From Claveliimonas bilis (GTDB lineage: Bacteria > Bacillota > Clostridia > Lachnospirales > Lachnospiraceae): a stretch of DNA of 64,000 nt. This document shows positions 39,654 through 47,236 of the stretch, one piece after another. The first letter of the stretch is position 1. Each line of letters begins with the position of its first letter. The DNA is taken from NCBI RefSeq assembly GCF_030296775.1, contig NZ_AP027742.1:1674001-1738000 (forward strand). Reading direction: 5' to 3'. The position numbers and the translations under genes are program-made. Below the pieces are notes generated by a model that was given only the letters and a program-made list of their open reading frames with translations, did not search any database and was not told where the DNA came from.

Positions 39654-41041
39654 TGGCTGATATGTTAAAAAGAGTTCCTGTCAGAGAACAGGACGCAAAA
39701 GTGAGAGCAACAAATTTTGAAGAAGTATGCTATGGTTACAATAAAGAAGAAGCAATGGAGGAAGCAGCACGCTGCCTGAACTGCAAGAATGCAAAATGTA
39801 TCCAGGGCTGTCCGGTTTCCATTAATATTCCGGGATTTATTTCAAAAGTAAAAGAAGGAGACATTGAAGGCGCGTATGAAGTGATCGGAGAGTCTTCCGC
39901 CCTCCCGGCTATCTGCGGTCGTGTATGTCCGCAGGAGTCACAGTGTGAGTGCAAATGTATCCGGGGAATTAAAGGAGAGCCGGTTTCTATCGGTAAACTG
40001 GAAAGATTTGTTGCAGATTATGCTCTGGAAAACGATATTAAACCGAAAAAGGCAGAAAAGCTGAACGGGCACAAAGTTGCAGTCATTGGTTCCGGCCCAT
40101 CCGGACTTACCTGTGCAGGGGACCTGGCAAAGCTTGGCTACGATGTAACAGTATTCGAGGCTCTTCATGAGCTTGGCGGCGTTTTGGTATATGGTATTCC
40201 CGAATTTCGTCTCCCGAAAGAAAAAGTCGTAAAAAAGGAGATTGAAAAGGTAAAAGAACTGGGTGTGAAATTTGAGACAAACGTTGTGATCGGAAAGTCA
40301 ACAACGATCGACCAGCTGATGGAAGAAGAAAATTTTGAGGCTGTCTTTATCGGGTCAGGAGCAGGCCTTCCTATGTTTATGGGCATTCCGGGAGAAACAG
40401 CAAACGGCGTATTTTCAGCCAATGAATATCTGACAAGAAGCAACTTAATGAAGGCATTTGATGATTCTTACGATACACCGATTGCAGCAGGAAAGAAAGT
40501 AGCAGTCATCGGAGGCGGAAACGTTGCTATGGATGCTGCAAGAACAGCACTTCGTCTCGGCGCTGAAGTACATATCGTGTACCGCCGAAGCGAAGCAGAG
40601 CTTCCGGCTCGAGTGGAAGAAGTTCATCATGCAAAAGAAGAAGGAGTTATTTTTGATCTTCTGACAAATCCGAAGGAAATTCTTGTGGATGAAAACGGAT
40701 GGGTAAAAGGCATGAAAGTGATCAAGATGGAACTGGGAGAGCCAGACGCATCCGGAAGACGCCGTCCGGTAGAAATTCCGGGATCAGAGTATGAGATTGA
40801 AGTAGATACAGTTATCATGTCACTGGGTACTTCGCCAAATCCGTTGATTGCTTCCACGACAAAAGGTCTGGAAACCAACAGAAGAAAATGTATCGTTGCA
40901 GAAGAAGAAAACGGACAGACTTCCAAGGCATGTGTATTTGCCGGAGGAGATGCCGTAACAGGAGCAGCGACTGTTATCCTTGCTATGGGAGCCGGAAAAG
41001 CAGGAGCAAAAGGAATCCATGAACTGCTGTCACAGAAATAG
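39653..41041 (+). CDS. nfnB: NADPH-binding ferredoxin-linked subunit NfnB (GltD-like)
   Basis: A 462-residue subunit homologous to the glutamate synthase small chain. An N-terminal [4Fe-4S] domain (CLNCKNAKCIQGCPVSINIPGFI, CGRVCPQESQCECKC) is followed by two dinucleotide sites (IGSGPSGLTCAGDLA and IGGGNVAMDAARTALRLGA). Together with the preceding NfnA it couples NADH, NADPH and ferredoxin. No glutamate synthase large subunit is nearby, which supports NfnAB over GltBD. Confidence 0.9.
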   Translation: MADMLKRVPVREQDAKVRATNFEEVCYGYNKEEAMEEAARCLNCKNAKCIQGCPVSINIPGFISKVKEGDIEGAYEVIGESSALPAICGRVCPQESQCECKCIRGIKGEPVSIGKLERFVADYALENDIKPKKAEKLNGHKVAVIGSGPSGLTCAGDLAKLGYDVTVFEALHELGGVLVYGIPEFRLPKEKVVKKEIEKVKELGVKFETNVVIGKSTTIDQLMEEENFEAVFIGSGAGLPMFMGIPGETANGVFSANEYLTRSNLMKAFDDSYDTPIAAGKKVAVIGGGNVAMDAARTALRLGAEVHIVYRRSEAELPARVEEVHHAKEEGVIFDLLTNPKEILVDENGWVKGMKVIKMELGEPDASGRRRPVEIPGSEYEIEVDTVIMSLGTSPNPLIASTTKGLETNRRKCIVAEEENGQTSKACVFAGGDAVTGAATVILAMGAGKAGAKGIHELLSQK

Positions 41042-41056
41042 ACAAGATGAACTATG

Positions 41057-41089
41057 CAGGAAGATCCATCAAAAGGTCTTCCTGTTTTT
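41057..41089 (+). terminator. intrinsic terminator after nfnB
   Basis: CAGGAAGATC and GGTCTTCCTG (one G-U) form a 10-bp stem, followed by TTTTT. Confidence 0.85.
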
Positions 41090-41172
41090 CTCTGTATGTA
41101 AGAGCTGTTCTTACATGCAGACATAATGAAAGTACGAGTATGAAAATGCCAAAATGAAGGAGAAAAGTCCGG

Positions 41173-41652
41173 ATGAAAATAACTATCATTTCCGTTGGAA
41201 AGATAAAAGAGAAATACCTAAAGGATGCTATTGCAGAGTACGCGAAGAGATTGGGAAAATATTGCAGACTGGAAATTATAGAAGTAGCTGATGAGAAGAC
41301 GCCGGATCAGGCCAGTGAAACAGTAGAGGAAGGAATACGGGCGAAAGAAGCAGAGAGGATCTTGAAAAATATCAAAGATGATATGTATGTGATCACACTG
41401 GAAATCCAAGGAAAAATGCTGACATCAGAAGAGCTGGCGGACAAGATTGAGACGCTTGGCATCCAGGGAAAGAGCAGCATTGCTTTTGTGATCGGTGGCT
41501 CTATCGGCCTTGGTAAGGCAGTATTGGACCGTTCTGATTTCGCTTTAAGCTTTTCCAGGATGACTTTTCCGCATCAGCTGATGAGGGTAATCCTATTGGA
41601 ACAGATATACAGAGGATTCAGGATCATAAATGGGGAGCCGTATCATAAGTAA
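41173..41652 (+). CDS. rlmH: 23S rRNA pseudouridine(1915) N3-methyltransferase RlmH
   Basis: A 159-residue SPOUT-class methyltransferase (staphylococcal orfX). It shows VIGGSIGLG and the C-terminal [27 protein letters not shown]. It ends in GEPYHK, encoded by the bases that recur as direct repeats downstream. In staphylococci this same 3' end is the attachment site of SCC elements. The ATG has SD AAGGAG. Confidence 0.96.
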   Translation: MKITIISVGKIKEKYLKDAIAEYAKRLGKYCRLEIIEVADEKTPDQASETVEEGIRAKEAERILKNIKDDMYVITLEIQGKMLTSEELADKIETLGIQGKSSIAFVIGGSIGLGKAVLDRSDFALSFSRMTFPHQLMRVILLEQIYRGFRIINGEPYHK

Positions 41653-41800
41653 GGGCGGTTTTTGCGTTTGGGTGTGATATGGTGTGAAATAATAAGGCAT
41701 GTAAAACGGTTGGTAAGAGAGTGGACAGATGATGTTCTGCTCTCTTTTTACATGTGTAGAAAATAAAATGACAGGGAAATAAAGGAATGGTATAATGAAG
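41635..41800 (+). repeat. array repeat A: rlmH end, shared flank and promoter
   Basis: The core GAGCCGTATCATAAGTAA (41635-41652) is the end of rlmH itself. The downstream flank (GGTTTTTGCGTTTGGGTGTG...) matches copies B, C and D. From 41718 it continues like copy B (GTGGACAGATGATGTTC...). It ends with a promoter-like pair, ATGACA (41768-41773) and TATAAT (41791-41796), spacer 17, pointing into the first unit. Confidence 0.8.
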
Positions 41801-41841
41801 AAAAGTGGCGCGACAGATTGGAATTTAAGGAGAAGTCGAAA

Positions 41842-42093
41842 ATGAGGATAAATTTCCGAACGCAAATAATCGTTACTATGACTTTGGTTATTGTGGGATT
41901 TATAAGTTCTTTATAGTTGGCTAAGGATATATACTATAATCTTGCATGGGCTTTTACAGGTCTTGTTTTTTTCATTAACCCTGTATATCCTATAAATATA
42001 ACAGATTTAGAACAAGAAAAAGTGAAAAAGGGAATACGAATAGCAGGAATGATTTTAGTTTTTATCGGATTAACAAATGGATTCGGTGTATAA
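41842..42093 (+). pseudogene. small membrane protein gene with in-frame stop
   Basis: Behind AAGGAG an ATG at 41842 opens a frame encoding MRINFRTQIIVTMTLVIVG and so on, but TAG at 41914-41916 breaks it after 24 residues. The same frame continues for 58 more codons through two hydrophobic stretches (YYNLAWAFTGLVFFINP, RIAGMILVFIGLT) to TAA at 42091-42093. The last stop touches the first AAATCCTAATT motif. I do not recognise the family. Confidence 0.6.
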
Positions 42094-42115
42094 ATCCTAA
42101 TTTATGGAGGAGCTA

Positions 42116-42295
42116 ATGATGGATAAAAAAAAAGGAGTGATTTGTCCAATTGTACAGATTATATTAAGCATGATATGCCTGATTTATAATGCGATAAATC
42201 AAGAAAATATAATAATCTGGATATTATTTTTATTCTCTGGAATTTTATTGTTAAGCACGAATGTCAGTAGATACAATAAAAAAGAAGACGAGTGA
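42116..42295 (+). CDS. 59-residue two-segment membrane protein
   Basis: It begins MMDKKKGVICPIVQIILSMI after GGAGGAG (42106-42112). Two hydrophobic segments (VICPIVQIILSMICLIYNAI and IIIWILFLFSGILLLS) are separated by a short polar turn and followed by a charged tail. It lies between the first two AAATCCTAATT motifs. Unknown function. Confidence 0.65.
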   Translation: MMDKKKGVICPIVQIILSMICLIYNAINQENIIIWILFLFSGILLLSTNVSRYNKKEDE

Positions 42296-42334
42296 GAAAA
42301 TACAAATCCTAATTCGTGAAGGAGTAAAAAGTAT

Positions 42335-42787
42335 ATGATTTTATATCATGGAAGCAATGTTATAGTCCAGGAACCGCAGATCTTGGAAAATGGTTTTTAC
42401 AAAGATTTCGGCTACGGATTTTATTGTACAATTTTAGAAAAGCAGGCGAAACGCTGGGCTTTGACAAAACGTAGAAGGCATATTGTAAATTTTTATGAAT
42501 ATTCACCCGATAAGAGCCTGAATATTAAAAAGTTTAGTGAGATGACAGAGGAATGGTTACAGTTTGTTGTAAACTGTCGGCTTGGCTTAAAACATGATTA
42601 TGATGTTGTCGAGGGCCCGATGGCGGATGATACAATCTGGGATTATGTTGAGGACTATATGGCTGAACGAATTTCGAAAGAGGCGTTCTGGGAACTGGTT
42701 AAGTTTAAGTATCCGACACATCAGATTGTATTTTGTACGGAGAAAGCATTACAGACTATCAAATTCGAAGGGAGTTATTCGCTATGA
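42335..42787 (+). CDS. DUF3990 family protein, possible toxin
   Basis: A 150-residue protein starting MILYHGSNVIVQEPQILENG, typical of DUF3990. The YHGS start and the KDFGYGFYCT segment resemble ADP-ribosyltransferase folds, and I recall the family being placed with them, though I cannot verify this. It follows the second AAATCCTAATT motif and SD GAAGGAG. Its stop overlaps the next start (ATGA), which suggests a two-gene module. Confidence 0.75.
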   Translation: MILYHGSNVIVQEPQILENGFYKDFGYGFYCTILEKQAKRWALTKRRRHIVNFYEYSPDKSLNIKKFSEMTEEWLQFVVNCRLGLKHDYDVVEGPMADDTIWDYVEDYMAERISKEAFWELVKFKYPTHQIVFCTEKALQTIKFEGSYSL

Positions 42788-43254
42788 TAAATAAATTTTT
42801 CCCGGAAGAGCAAATAACCGAGAATGATCTTTATTTTTTATGTTATATGATAGAACGTGTAGCAAGGAAATTACATCAGAAAAACAAATATGTTGTTAAT
42901 TCTATAGCGAAAGATGAGTGGGTGCGTCTGATTAGCCTGGCTAATGTACTTCACTGTGAGAATCCCCTTAAAATTGAAGATGAATGGATTGAAGAGTATA
43001 AGCTAGAAAAGGGAAAATTCGATATAACGGATGTGGATTTAGAACTTGTAGAGGAGATTCCATCAGAAACACAGATGGGCAAGGTGTATACAAGGCTGAT
43101 TCTGTCAACGTTACAGCCAGAGGAAGATTATATCGATGGAATGATCCGAGTATACAATGATGAAATATGCGATACGATTGATAATTACAATAGCAGTGCA
43201 TATTATGAACCGTCTTATGTAATAACAAGAGCCTATAATAATGGAGGATTTTAA
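42784..43254 (+). CDS. conserved partner of the DUF3990 protein
   Basis: A 156-residue acidic protein (MINKFFPEEQITENDLYFLCYMIERVARKLHQKNKYVVN...). The ATG at 42784 overlaps the DUF3990 stop, and GAAGGGAG precedes it. No recognised catalytic motif. Coupling and composition make an antitoxin or accessory subunit possible. The C-terminal part contains a GKVYTRLILSTL segment. Confidence 0.7.
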   Translation: MINKFFPEEQITENDLYFLCYMIERVARKLHQKNKYVVNSIAKDEWVRLISLANVLHCENPLKIEDEWIEEYKLEKGKFDITDVDLELVEEIPSETQMGKVYTRLILSTLQPEEDYIDGMIRVYNDEICDTIDNYNSSAYYEPSYVITRAYNNGGF

Positions 43255-43264
43255 AAAGCAGATA

Positions 43265-43469
43265 ACCGCATTTGGATATGTTATGGAGAGCCGTATCATA
43301 AATAAGGACGGTTTTTCGTATTTGGTTGTAATATGGTATGAAGTAATGAATCATGAGGAGTATTTAGAAGGGAGTTGGACAGATGATGTTCCGCTCTCTT
43401 TTCGTATGGGGCAGAAAGACAATGACAGGGAAATAAACGAATGGTATAATGAAGTAAAACTAGGTCGAC
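43265..43469 (+). repeat. array repeat B, with open reading frame and promoter
   Basis: Upstream flank 43265-43287, core GAGCCGTATCATAAATAA (43288-43305, 17 of 18 identical to the rlmH end), then the shared downstream flank with ATGACA (43422-43427) and TATAAT (43445-43450), spacer 17. One frame is open through the whole repeat (from ATG 43241) and into the next gene. It reads ESRIINKDGFSYLVVIWYE..., but the start and composition suggest it is not a separate gene. Confidence 0.8.
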
Positions 43470-43498
43470 AAATCCTAATTGGTAAGGGAGATGACTTT

Positions 43499-43915
43499 GT
43501 GAAAAAATTAAGTGAAGATGTTGAAAAAATAATGGCGGAACGATTTGGAAAAGATACCATTATTGCATTGGCAACAGTAGAAAATGAGGTGCCTTTTGTA
43601 CGTTATGTAAATGCTTATTATGAGAACGGTGCATTTTATATTATTACATATGCACTTTCAAATAAAATGAGGCATATGGAAAGCAACTCTACTGTTGCAA
43701 TAGCTGGTGAATGGTTCACGGCACATGGAAAGAGTATCAATTTGGGATATTTCGGGAAAGAGGAAAATTATCGGATTGCCGAGAAATTAAAAAAAGTATT
43801 TTCTGAGTGGATCGACAATGGACATAATAATTTTGATGATGAGAATACTATAATTTTATGTGTAGAATTAACCGAGGGACTGTTACTTTCACATGGAACA
43901 AAGTATGAGTTTTAG
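43499..43915 (+). CDS. pyridoxamine 5'-phosphate oxidase-like protein
   Basis: A 138-residue flavin-binding split-barrel protein (DTIIALATVENEVPFVRYVNAYYENGAFYIITYALSNKMRHMESNSTVAIAGEWFTAHGKSINLGYFG). The start is taken as GTG 43499 behind AAGGGAG (43484-43490), just after the third AAATCCTAATT motif. The open frame extends upstream to 43241 through repeat B. Substrate unknown; the family includes small FMN-binding reductases. Confidence 0.75.
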   Translation: MKKLSEDVEKIMAERFGKDTIIALATVENEVPFVRYVNAYYENGAFYIITYALSNKMRHMESNSTVAIAGEWFTAHGKSINLGYFGKEENYRIAEKLKKVFSEWIDNGHNNFDDENTIILCVELTEGLLLSHGTKYEF

Positions 43916-44008
43916 TTTTCGGTTTCCGGTTTGTATGGCAGATCCTAATTGAAAATATTCTTAATGGGATATAATAGTAGCGTATAAGAAGTAGGGAGGA
44001 ATGCTGAT

Positions 44009-44281
44009 ATGATGTATCCTTTTATGACATTGAACGATGAAACGGAAATTGTTCATTCTGATATGCAGGATAATGGAAGAGTTAAAGTGTATATTGAGAG
44101 ACCAGATGAAAAATATGGATTTAAACATGCTGCATGCTGGCTCCCCGATTACACATGGGAAGATATTTACCATTTTTCGGAGGAAGAGATTAAGCAATTC
44201 GAAGAGATAATAAGATCAACTGCTCATCTTATTATTGAATTCTCTCAGGAAGGGGGCTTTGAGAATGCCTCAAATCTTTAG
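44009..44281 (+). CDS. small partner protein of DUF4160 (unit 2)
   Basis: A 90-residue acidic protein (MMYPFMTLNDETEIVHSDMQ, then GFKHAACWLPDYTWEDIYHFSEEEI). It follows the fourth boundary motif and a promoter-like TTGAAA/TATAAT (43949-43954, 43970-43975, spacer only 15). It overlaps the following DUF4160 gene by 17 bases, a layout like small toxin-antitoxin pairs. Confidence 0.65.
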   Translation: MMYPFMTLNDETEIVHSDMQDNGRVKVYIERPDEKYGFKHAACWLPDYTWEDIYHFSEEEIKQFEEIIRSTAHLIIEFSQEGGFENASNL

Positions 44282-44543
44282 AATGGGAGAATACTGGATT
44301 TATTTCTGGACAAATGAGAATAAACCTGTTGAACCGATCCATGTACATATCGCAAAAGGAAAGCCTTCCGAAAATGCAACAAAGGTATGGATTACCAGCG
44401 CAGGGAACTGTCTGCTCTGCAATAATAATTCAAGAATACCTTCACATACGTTGCGGAATATTATGAGAATGATTGAGGCACGAAGTGCTGATATTATTCA
44501 GAAATGGTTTGCATATTTTGGAGAGATAAGTTATTATTGTTGA
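44265..44543 (+). CDS. DUF4160 family protein (unit 2)
   Basis: A 92-residue DUF4160 protein beginning MPQIFRMGEYWIYFWTNENK, with the family's xPxHVH motif (EPIHVHIAKGKP). ATG 44265 is chosen because AGGAAGGGGG lies at 44248-44257. DUF4160 genes usually sit beside a small acidic partner; function is unproven. Confidence 0.75.
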   Translation: MPQIFRMGEYWIYFWTNENKPVEPIHVHIAKGKPSENATKVWITSAGNCLLCNNNSRIPSHTLRNIMRMIEARSADIIQKWFAYFGEISYYC

Positions 44544-44553
44544 TTTTTGTTAG

Positions 44554-44680
44554 ACCGCACTTGAGTACGTTATAGGGAGCCATATCACAAATAAATGAGT
44601 TTTTTCGCATTTGGGTATGATATAACGTGAAGTAATAAAAATGGAAAAACAAGGTTGACAGATCGGAACTTGTCAAAGTG
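44554..44680 (+). repeat. array repeat C, lacking the promoter segment
   Basis: Upstream flank 44554-44576 (identical to that of D), core GAGCCATATCACAAATAA (44577-44594; still reads Glu-Pro-Tyr-His-Lys-stop), and downstream flank GTTTTTTCGCATTTGGGTAT. The promoter-bearing middle is missing. A tail beginning AAACAAGGTTGACAGATCGG follows, which also ends copies A and E in diverged form. Confidence 0.75.
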
Positions 44681-44703
44681 TTTTTATGAAAGGAGTTGAA
44701 AGT

Positions 44704-45039
44704 ATGAATTTCTTTGAGATAGTCCTTACATTGGCAATTTCTTTGGGGGCAGTAGTATGGGGCGTGAATATTTATAATCAAAAGGGCACTTGGTTTCTTG
44801 CCGGATGGAATACAATGAGTAGAGAAGAAAAAGCAACATACAATGAGAAAGCAATATGTCATTTGTTTGGAAAATGTGTTGTTTTCTGTGGAATAGGAGC
44901 ATTTCTTTTATTATATGGTAGCTTTAATCACAATGATTATATTTTATGTGTTGGACTTGGTATAATTGCAATAATGATTATTCTATCCATTATAATACCA
45001 AAGATAAATTCAAAAAAATATCGTCAGTACAAATCCTAA
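44704..45039 (+). CDS. DUF3784 family membrane protein
   Basis: A 111-residue protein with an N-terminal segment (EIVLTLAISLGAVVWGVNIY), the family motif KGTWFLAGWNTMSREEKATYNEKAIC, and two further hydrophobic segments. ATG 44704 follows AAAGGAG. The stop codon TAA is part of the fifth AAATCCTAATT motif. Function unknown. Confidence 0.75.
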   Translation: MNFFEIVLTLAISLGAVVWGVNIYNQKGTWFLAGWNTMSREEKATYNEKAICHLFGKCVVFCGIGAFLLLYGSFNHNDYILCVGLGIIAIMIILSIIIPKINSKKYRQYKS

Positions 45040-45045
45040 TTTATC

Positions 45046-45074
45046 TGTACACAATATGATGTCTAAGCTATAAT
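45046..45074 (+). promoter_or_regulatory. possible promoter of the DUF4160-DUF2442 pair
   Basis: TGTACA (45046-45051) and TATAAT (45069-45074) are separated by 17 bases, directly after the fifth boundary motif. Confidence 0.5.
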
Positions 45075-45132
45075 AAAATTAGTCATATGCAATATTATTA
45101 AAGAAGTATGCTCTTAAGGTAGAGGTATATGT

Positions 45133-45393
45133 ATGCCGGAAATTGCTTTGTTTTATGGAATAAGGATTACTATGTATTATGATGACCATAATCCACCCCG
45201 CTTTTATGTGGAGTATAATGGGAAAAAGGCTCTGATCGACATAAATGATGTCTGTGTTTTGCAGGGAGCATTGCCATCAAGGCAACTGAAACTTGTGTTG
45301 GCATGGTGTGTGATCCATCAGGATGAATTAATGCAAAACTGGGAACTTGCAAAAGATGGGAAACCGTTAAACAGAATCAATCCTTTGGTTTAA
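45133..45393 (+). CDS. DUF4160 family protein (unit 3)
   Basis: An 86-residue DUF4160 protein (MPEIALFYGIRITMYYDDHNPPRFYVEYNGKKALI). The DDHNPPRFxVEY motif is canonical. It is followed 19 bases later by a DUF2442 gene. Such pairs are widespread and predicted, not proven, to be toxin-antitoxin-like. Confidence 0.82.
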   Translation: MPEIALFYGIRITMYYDDHNPPRFYVEYNGKKALIDINDVCVLQGALPSRQLKLVLAWCVIHQDELMQNWELAKDGKPLNRINPLV

Positions 45394-45412
45394 ATATGAA
45401 GGAGGCGCTGTA

Positions 45413-45697
45413 ATGTTAGAATATATTCCAACTGTGGTTCAGGTAATACCGTACGAAGATTATACTGTGGATGTATATTTTGATGATGGGAAAATTGTAT
45501 GCTGCCATGCAGAAAAAGATTTGTCTCCTAATATTTTTGATCGAATAAAGGCGTATCATATTTTTATGGATAAATGTGTGGTTTTAAATGGAACATTGGC
45601 ATGGGATGTGGCTGGAGGAAGAAATGTAAACGAGTGCATTGATATCGATCCTCTATATTTGCACGAGTTGAAAAAAAGTAAAGAACGAATAGCATAG
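45413..45697 (+). CDS. DUF2442 family protein
   Basis: A 94-residue DUF2442 protein (YIPTVVQVIPYEDYTVDVYFDDGKIV..., then LNGTLAWDVAGGRNVNECIDIDPLYLHE). The last block is the family signature. It pairs with the DUF4160 gene just upstream. SD AAGGAGGCG. Confidence 0.85.
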   Translation: MLEYIPTVVQVIPYEDYTVDVYFDDGKIVCCHAEKDLSPNIFDRIKAYHIFMDKCVVLNGTLAWDVAGGRNVNECIDIDPLYLHELKKSKERIA

Positions 45698-45713
45698 AAT
45701 ATTAAATATATAA

Positions 45714-45812
45714 ACCGCACTTGAGTACGTTATAGGGAACCGCGTCACGAGTAAGTGTGGTTTTTCGCATTTGGATATGATATGGTGGGAAGTGATGAAT
45801 CATGAAGATCAG
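45714..45812 (+). repeat. array repeat D and following gene-free stretch
   Basis: Upstream flank 45714-45736 (identical to C), diverged core GAACCGCGTCACGAGTAA (45737-45754) and shared downstream flank to about 45812. Between 45813 and 46003 there is no gene. It holds the sixth AAATCCTAATT motif (45919), a copy of the TTAATGGGATAT segment also seen after the fourth motif (43961), and TATAAT at 45954-45959. Confidence 0.7.
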
Positions 45813-46003
45813 CAGGACTTGATTTTGCACACATCGTGTTAGTTGCTTATATGCCAATTTTTCATATCGTACCATTAGAAAACGTTGGATAGAGTTTAGA
45901 GAGAGTTTGGAAACAGGCAAATCCTAATTTGAAAATAACCTTAATGGGATATCTATAATCATCCAAAGACCTGGTAATCTGGAAGTTAAGGAGGTACATA
46001 ACA

Positions 46004-46336
46004 ATGAATAAAATGATTGCATATTGTGGACTGGATTGTGAACACTGCGATGCATATCTTGCAACAATGAATGACGATCAAGAATTGAGAAAAAAGACAG
46101 CAAAGCTATGGGCTGAATTAAATAATGCACCTATCCTTCCGGAGCATATCAATTGTCAAGGTTGCCGTGTTGAAGGAGTTAAAACGGTATTTTGTGATAG
46201 TATGTGTGGTGTTCGCCAGTGTGCAATGAAAAAAGGAATCGATACTTGCGGCGACTGTTCAGAGCTGGAAAGATGTTCTATTGTTGGAGCTATCCTGGAG
46301 AATAATCCATCTGCTTTGAAGAATTTGAAAGGATAA
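46004..46336 (+). CDS. DUF3795 cysteine-rich protein
   Basis: A 110-residue protein beginning MNKMIAYCGLDCEHCDAYLA. Twelve cysteines (CGLDCEHC, NCQGC, CDSMCGVRQC, CGDCSELERC) suggest metal or iron-sulfur binding. SD AAGGAGG. The stop TAA touches the seventh boundary motif. Confidence 0.82.
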   Translation: MNKMIAYCGLDCEHCDAYLATMNDDQELRKKTAKLWAELNNAPILPEHINCQGCRVEGVKTVFCDSMCGVRQCAMKKGIDTCGDCSELERCSIVGAILENNPSALKNLKG

Positions 46337-46346
46337 ATCCTAACTT

Positions 46347-46452
46347 GTGAAGGGAGTGAATAGACGATATTCCGCTTCCTGTTTGCATGAGTGAGAAAGA
46401 AAATGATAGGGAAATAAACGAATGATATAATGAAGAAAACAAGGTTGGAAGG
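46347..46452 (+). repeat. array repeat E: promoter segment only
   Basis: The segment GAAGGGAGTGAATAGACG... matches the promoter-bearing middle of copies A and B but lacks the rlmH-like core. ATGATA (46403-46408) and TATAAT (46426-46431), spacer 17, point at the acetyltransferase gene. Confidence 0.75.
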
Positions 46453-46474
46453 TTAAAATTTGCAGGGAGAAAAT

Positions 46475-47173
46475 ATGATTCGACGACAGGATATAAGGGA
46501 GACGGTTTATAGATATATTGCGGAACAAATGAATTGCAGTGTACAGGATTTACATGCGGGTGAAACAGTTTTTATTGAGGATGATACGAAACCAGAGAAG
46601 TATATAAAAATTCTAAGTGTTGAAGATACAGATATTATTACGTTATCTTCAGATGTATTTCCTGATGGCATGAGGTGCCTTAATGGAAAAAGCCGGGATG
46701 AACTATATGAAAGCAATTATGTATTTGGTCAGACACTGCATTATGTTCCGGATATGAACCAAATGGAACGATTGCCTTTTGTAGAAGGATATACGTTTGA
46801 ATTAGTTGGTGCCGATGAAATACGGAAACTATACGGGATAAAAGGATTTGATAATTCGTTATCATTCGATGAGGATGGTAATACTTCGACATGCATCGCC
46901 CTCTACGCTAAGAAGGATAATGATATTATTGCATTAGCAGGAGCGTCCTATGTAAATAACGAATTGCGGGAAGTTGGAATTGATGTTAAAAAGGAGTTTC
47001 GCGGGAAAAAACTGGCTTCGCTATTGGTACATAATTTGACTGTTGAAATATTGAAACAAGGGAAAATACCATTTTACAGTGTTTCAGTGACCAATATCGC
47101 ATCACAGGCAGTTGCGATCCGAAGCGGTTATATGCCTTTATGGACGGATACATTTGGTGTTCGGGGGATTTAG
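46475..47173 (+). CDS. GNAT family N-acetyltransferase
   Basis: A 232-residue protein with an N-terminal region of unknown kind (1-120) and a GNAT domain in the C-terminal half. Motif A is EVGIDVKKEFRGKKLASLLV, the pyrophosphate loop for acetyl-CoA, followed by YSVSVTNIASQAVAIRSGY. ATG 46475 follows GGGAG; a TTG at 46460 is too far upstream. Substrate unknown. Confidence 0.82.
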   Translation: MIRRQDIRETVYRYIAEQMNCSVQDLHAGETVFIEDDTKPEKYIKILSVEDTDIITLSSDVFPDGMRCLNGKSRDELYESNYVFGQTLHYVPDMNQMERLPFVEGYTFELVGADEIRKLYGIKGFDNSLSFDEDGNTSTCIALYAKKDNDIIALAGASYVNNELREVGIDVKKEFRGKKLASLLVHNLTVEILKQGKIPFYSVSVTNIASQAVAIRSGYMPLWTDTFGVRGI

Positions 47174-47236
47174 TGATGGATTCCATTTTTTCAATAGCAG
47201 GAACAAAAATTAAAATCTGGATTTGAGAGGTGTTTT

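Larger units (their letters stand above)
42092..46345 (+). repeat. seven dispersed AAATCCTAATT boundary motifs
   Basis: Copies lie at 42092-42102, 42304-42314, 43470-43480, 43940-43950 (AGATCCTAATT), 45031-45041, 45919-45929 and 46335-46345 (AAATCCTAACT). In three of them (42092, 45031, 46335) the stop codon of the preceding frame overlaps the motif, and at 42304 it is 8 bases upstream. An SD or a promoter follows. This 11-mer is not seen at gene junctions elsewhere in the window. Confidence 0.8.

Noticed and set aside
41094-41113. Inverted repeat TGTAAGA-N5-TCTTACA before rlmH as a regulator site
   Set aside because: It matches no operator I know and is too far from the rlmH start to assign.
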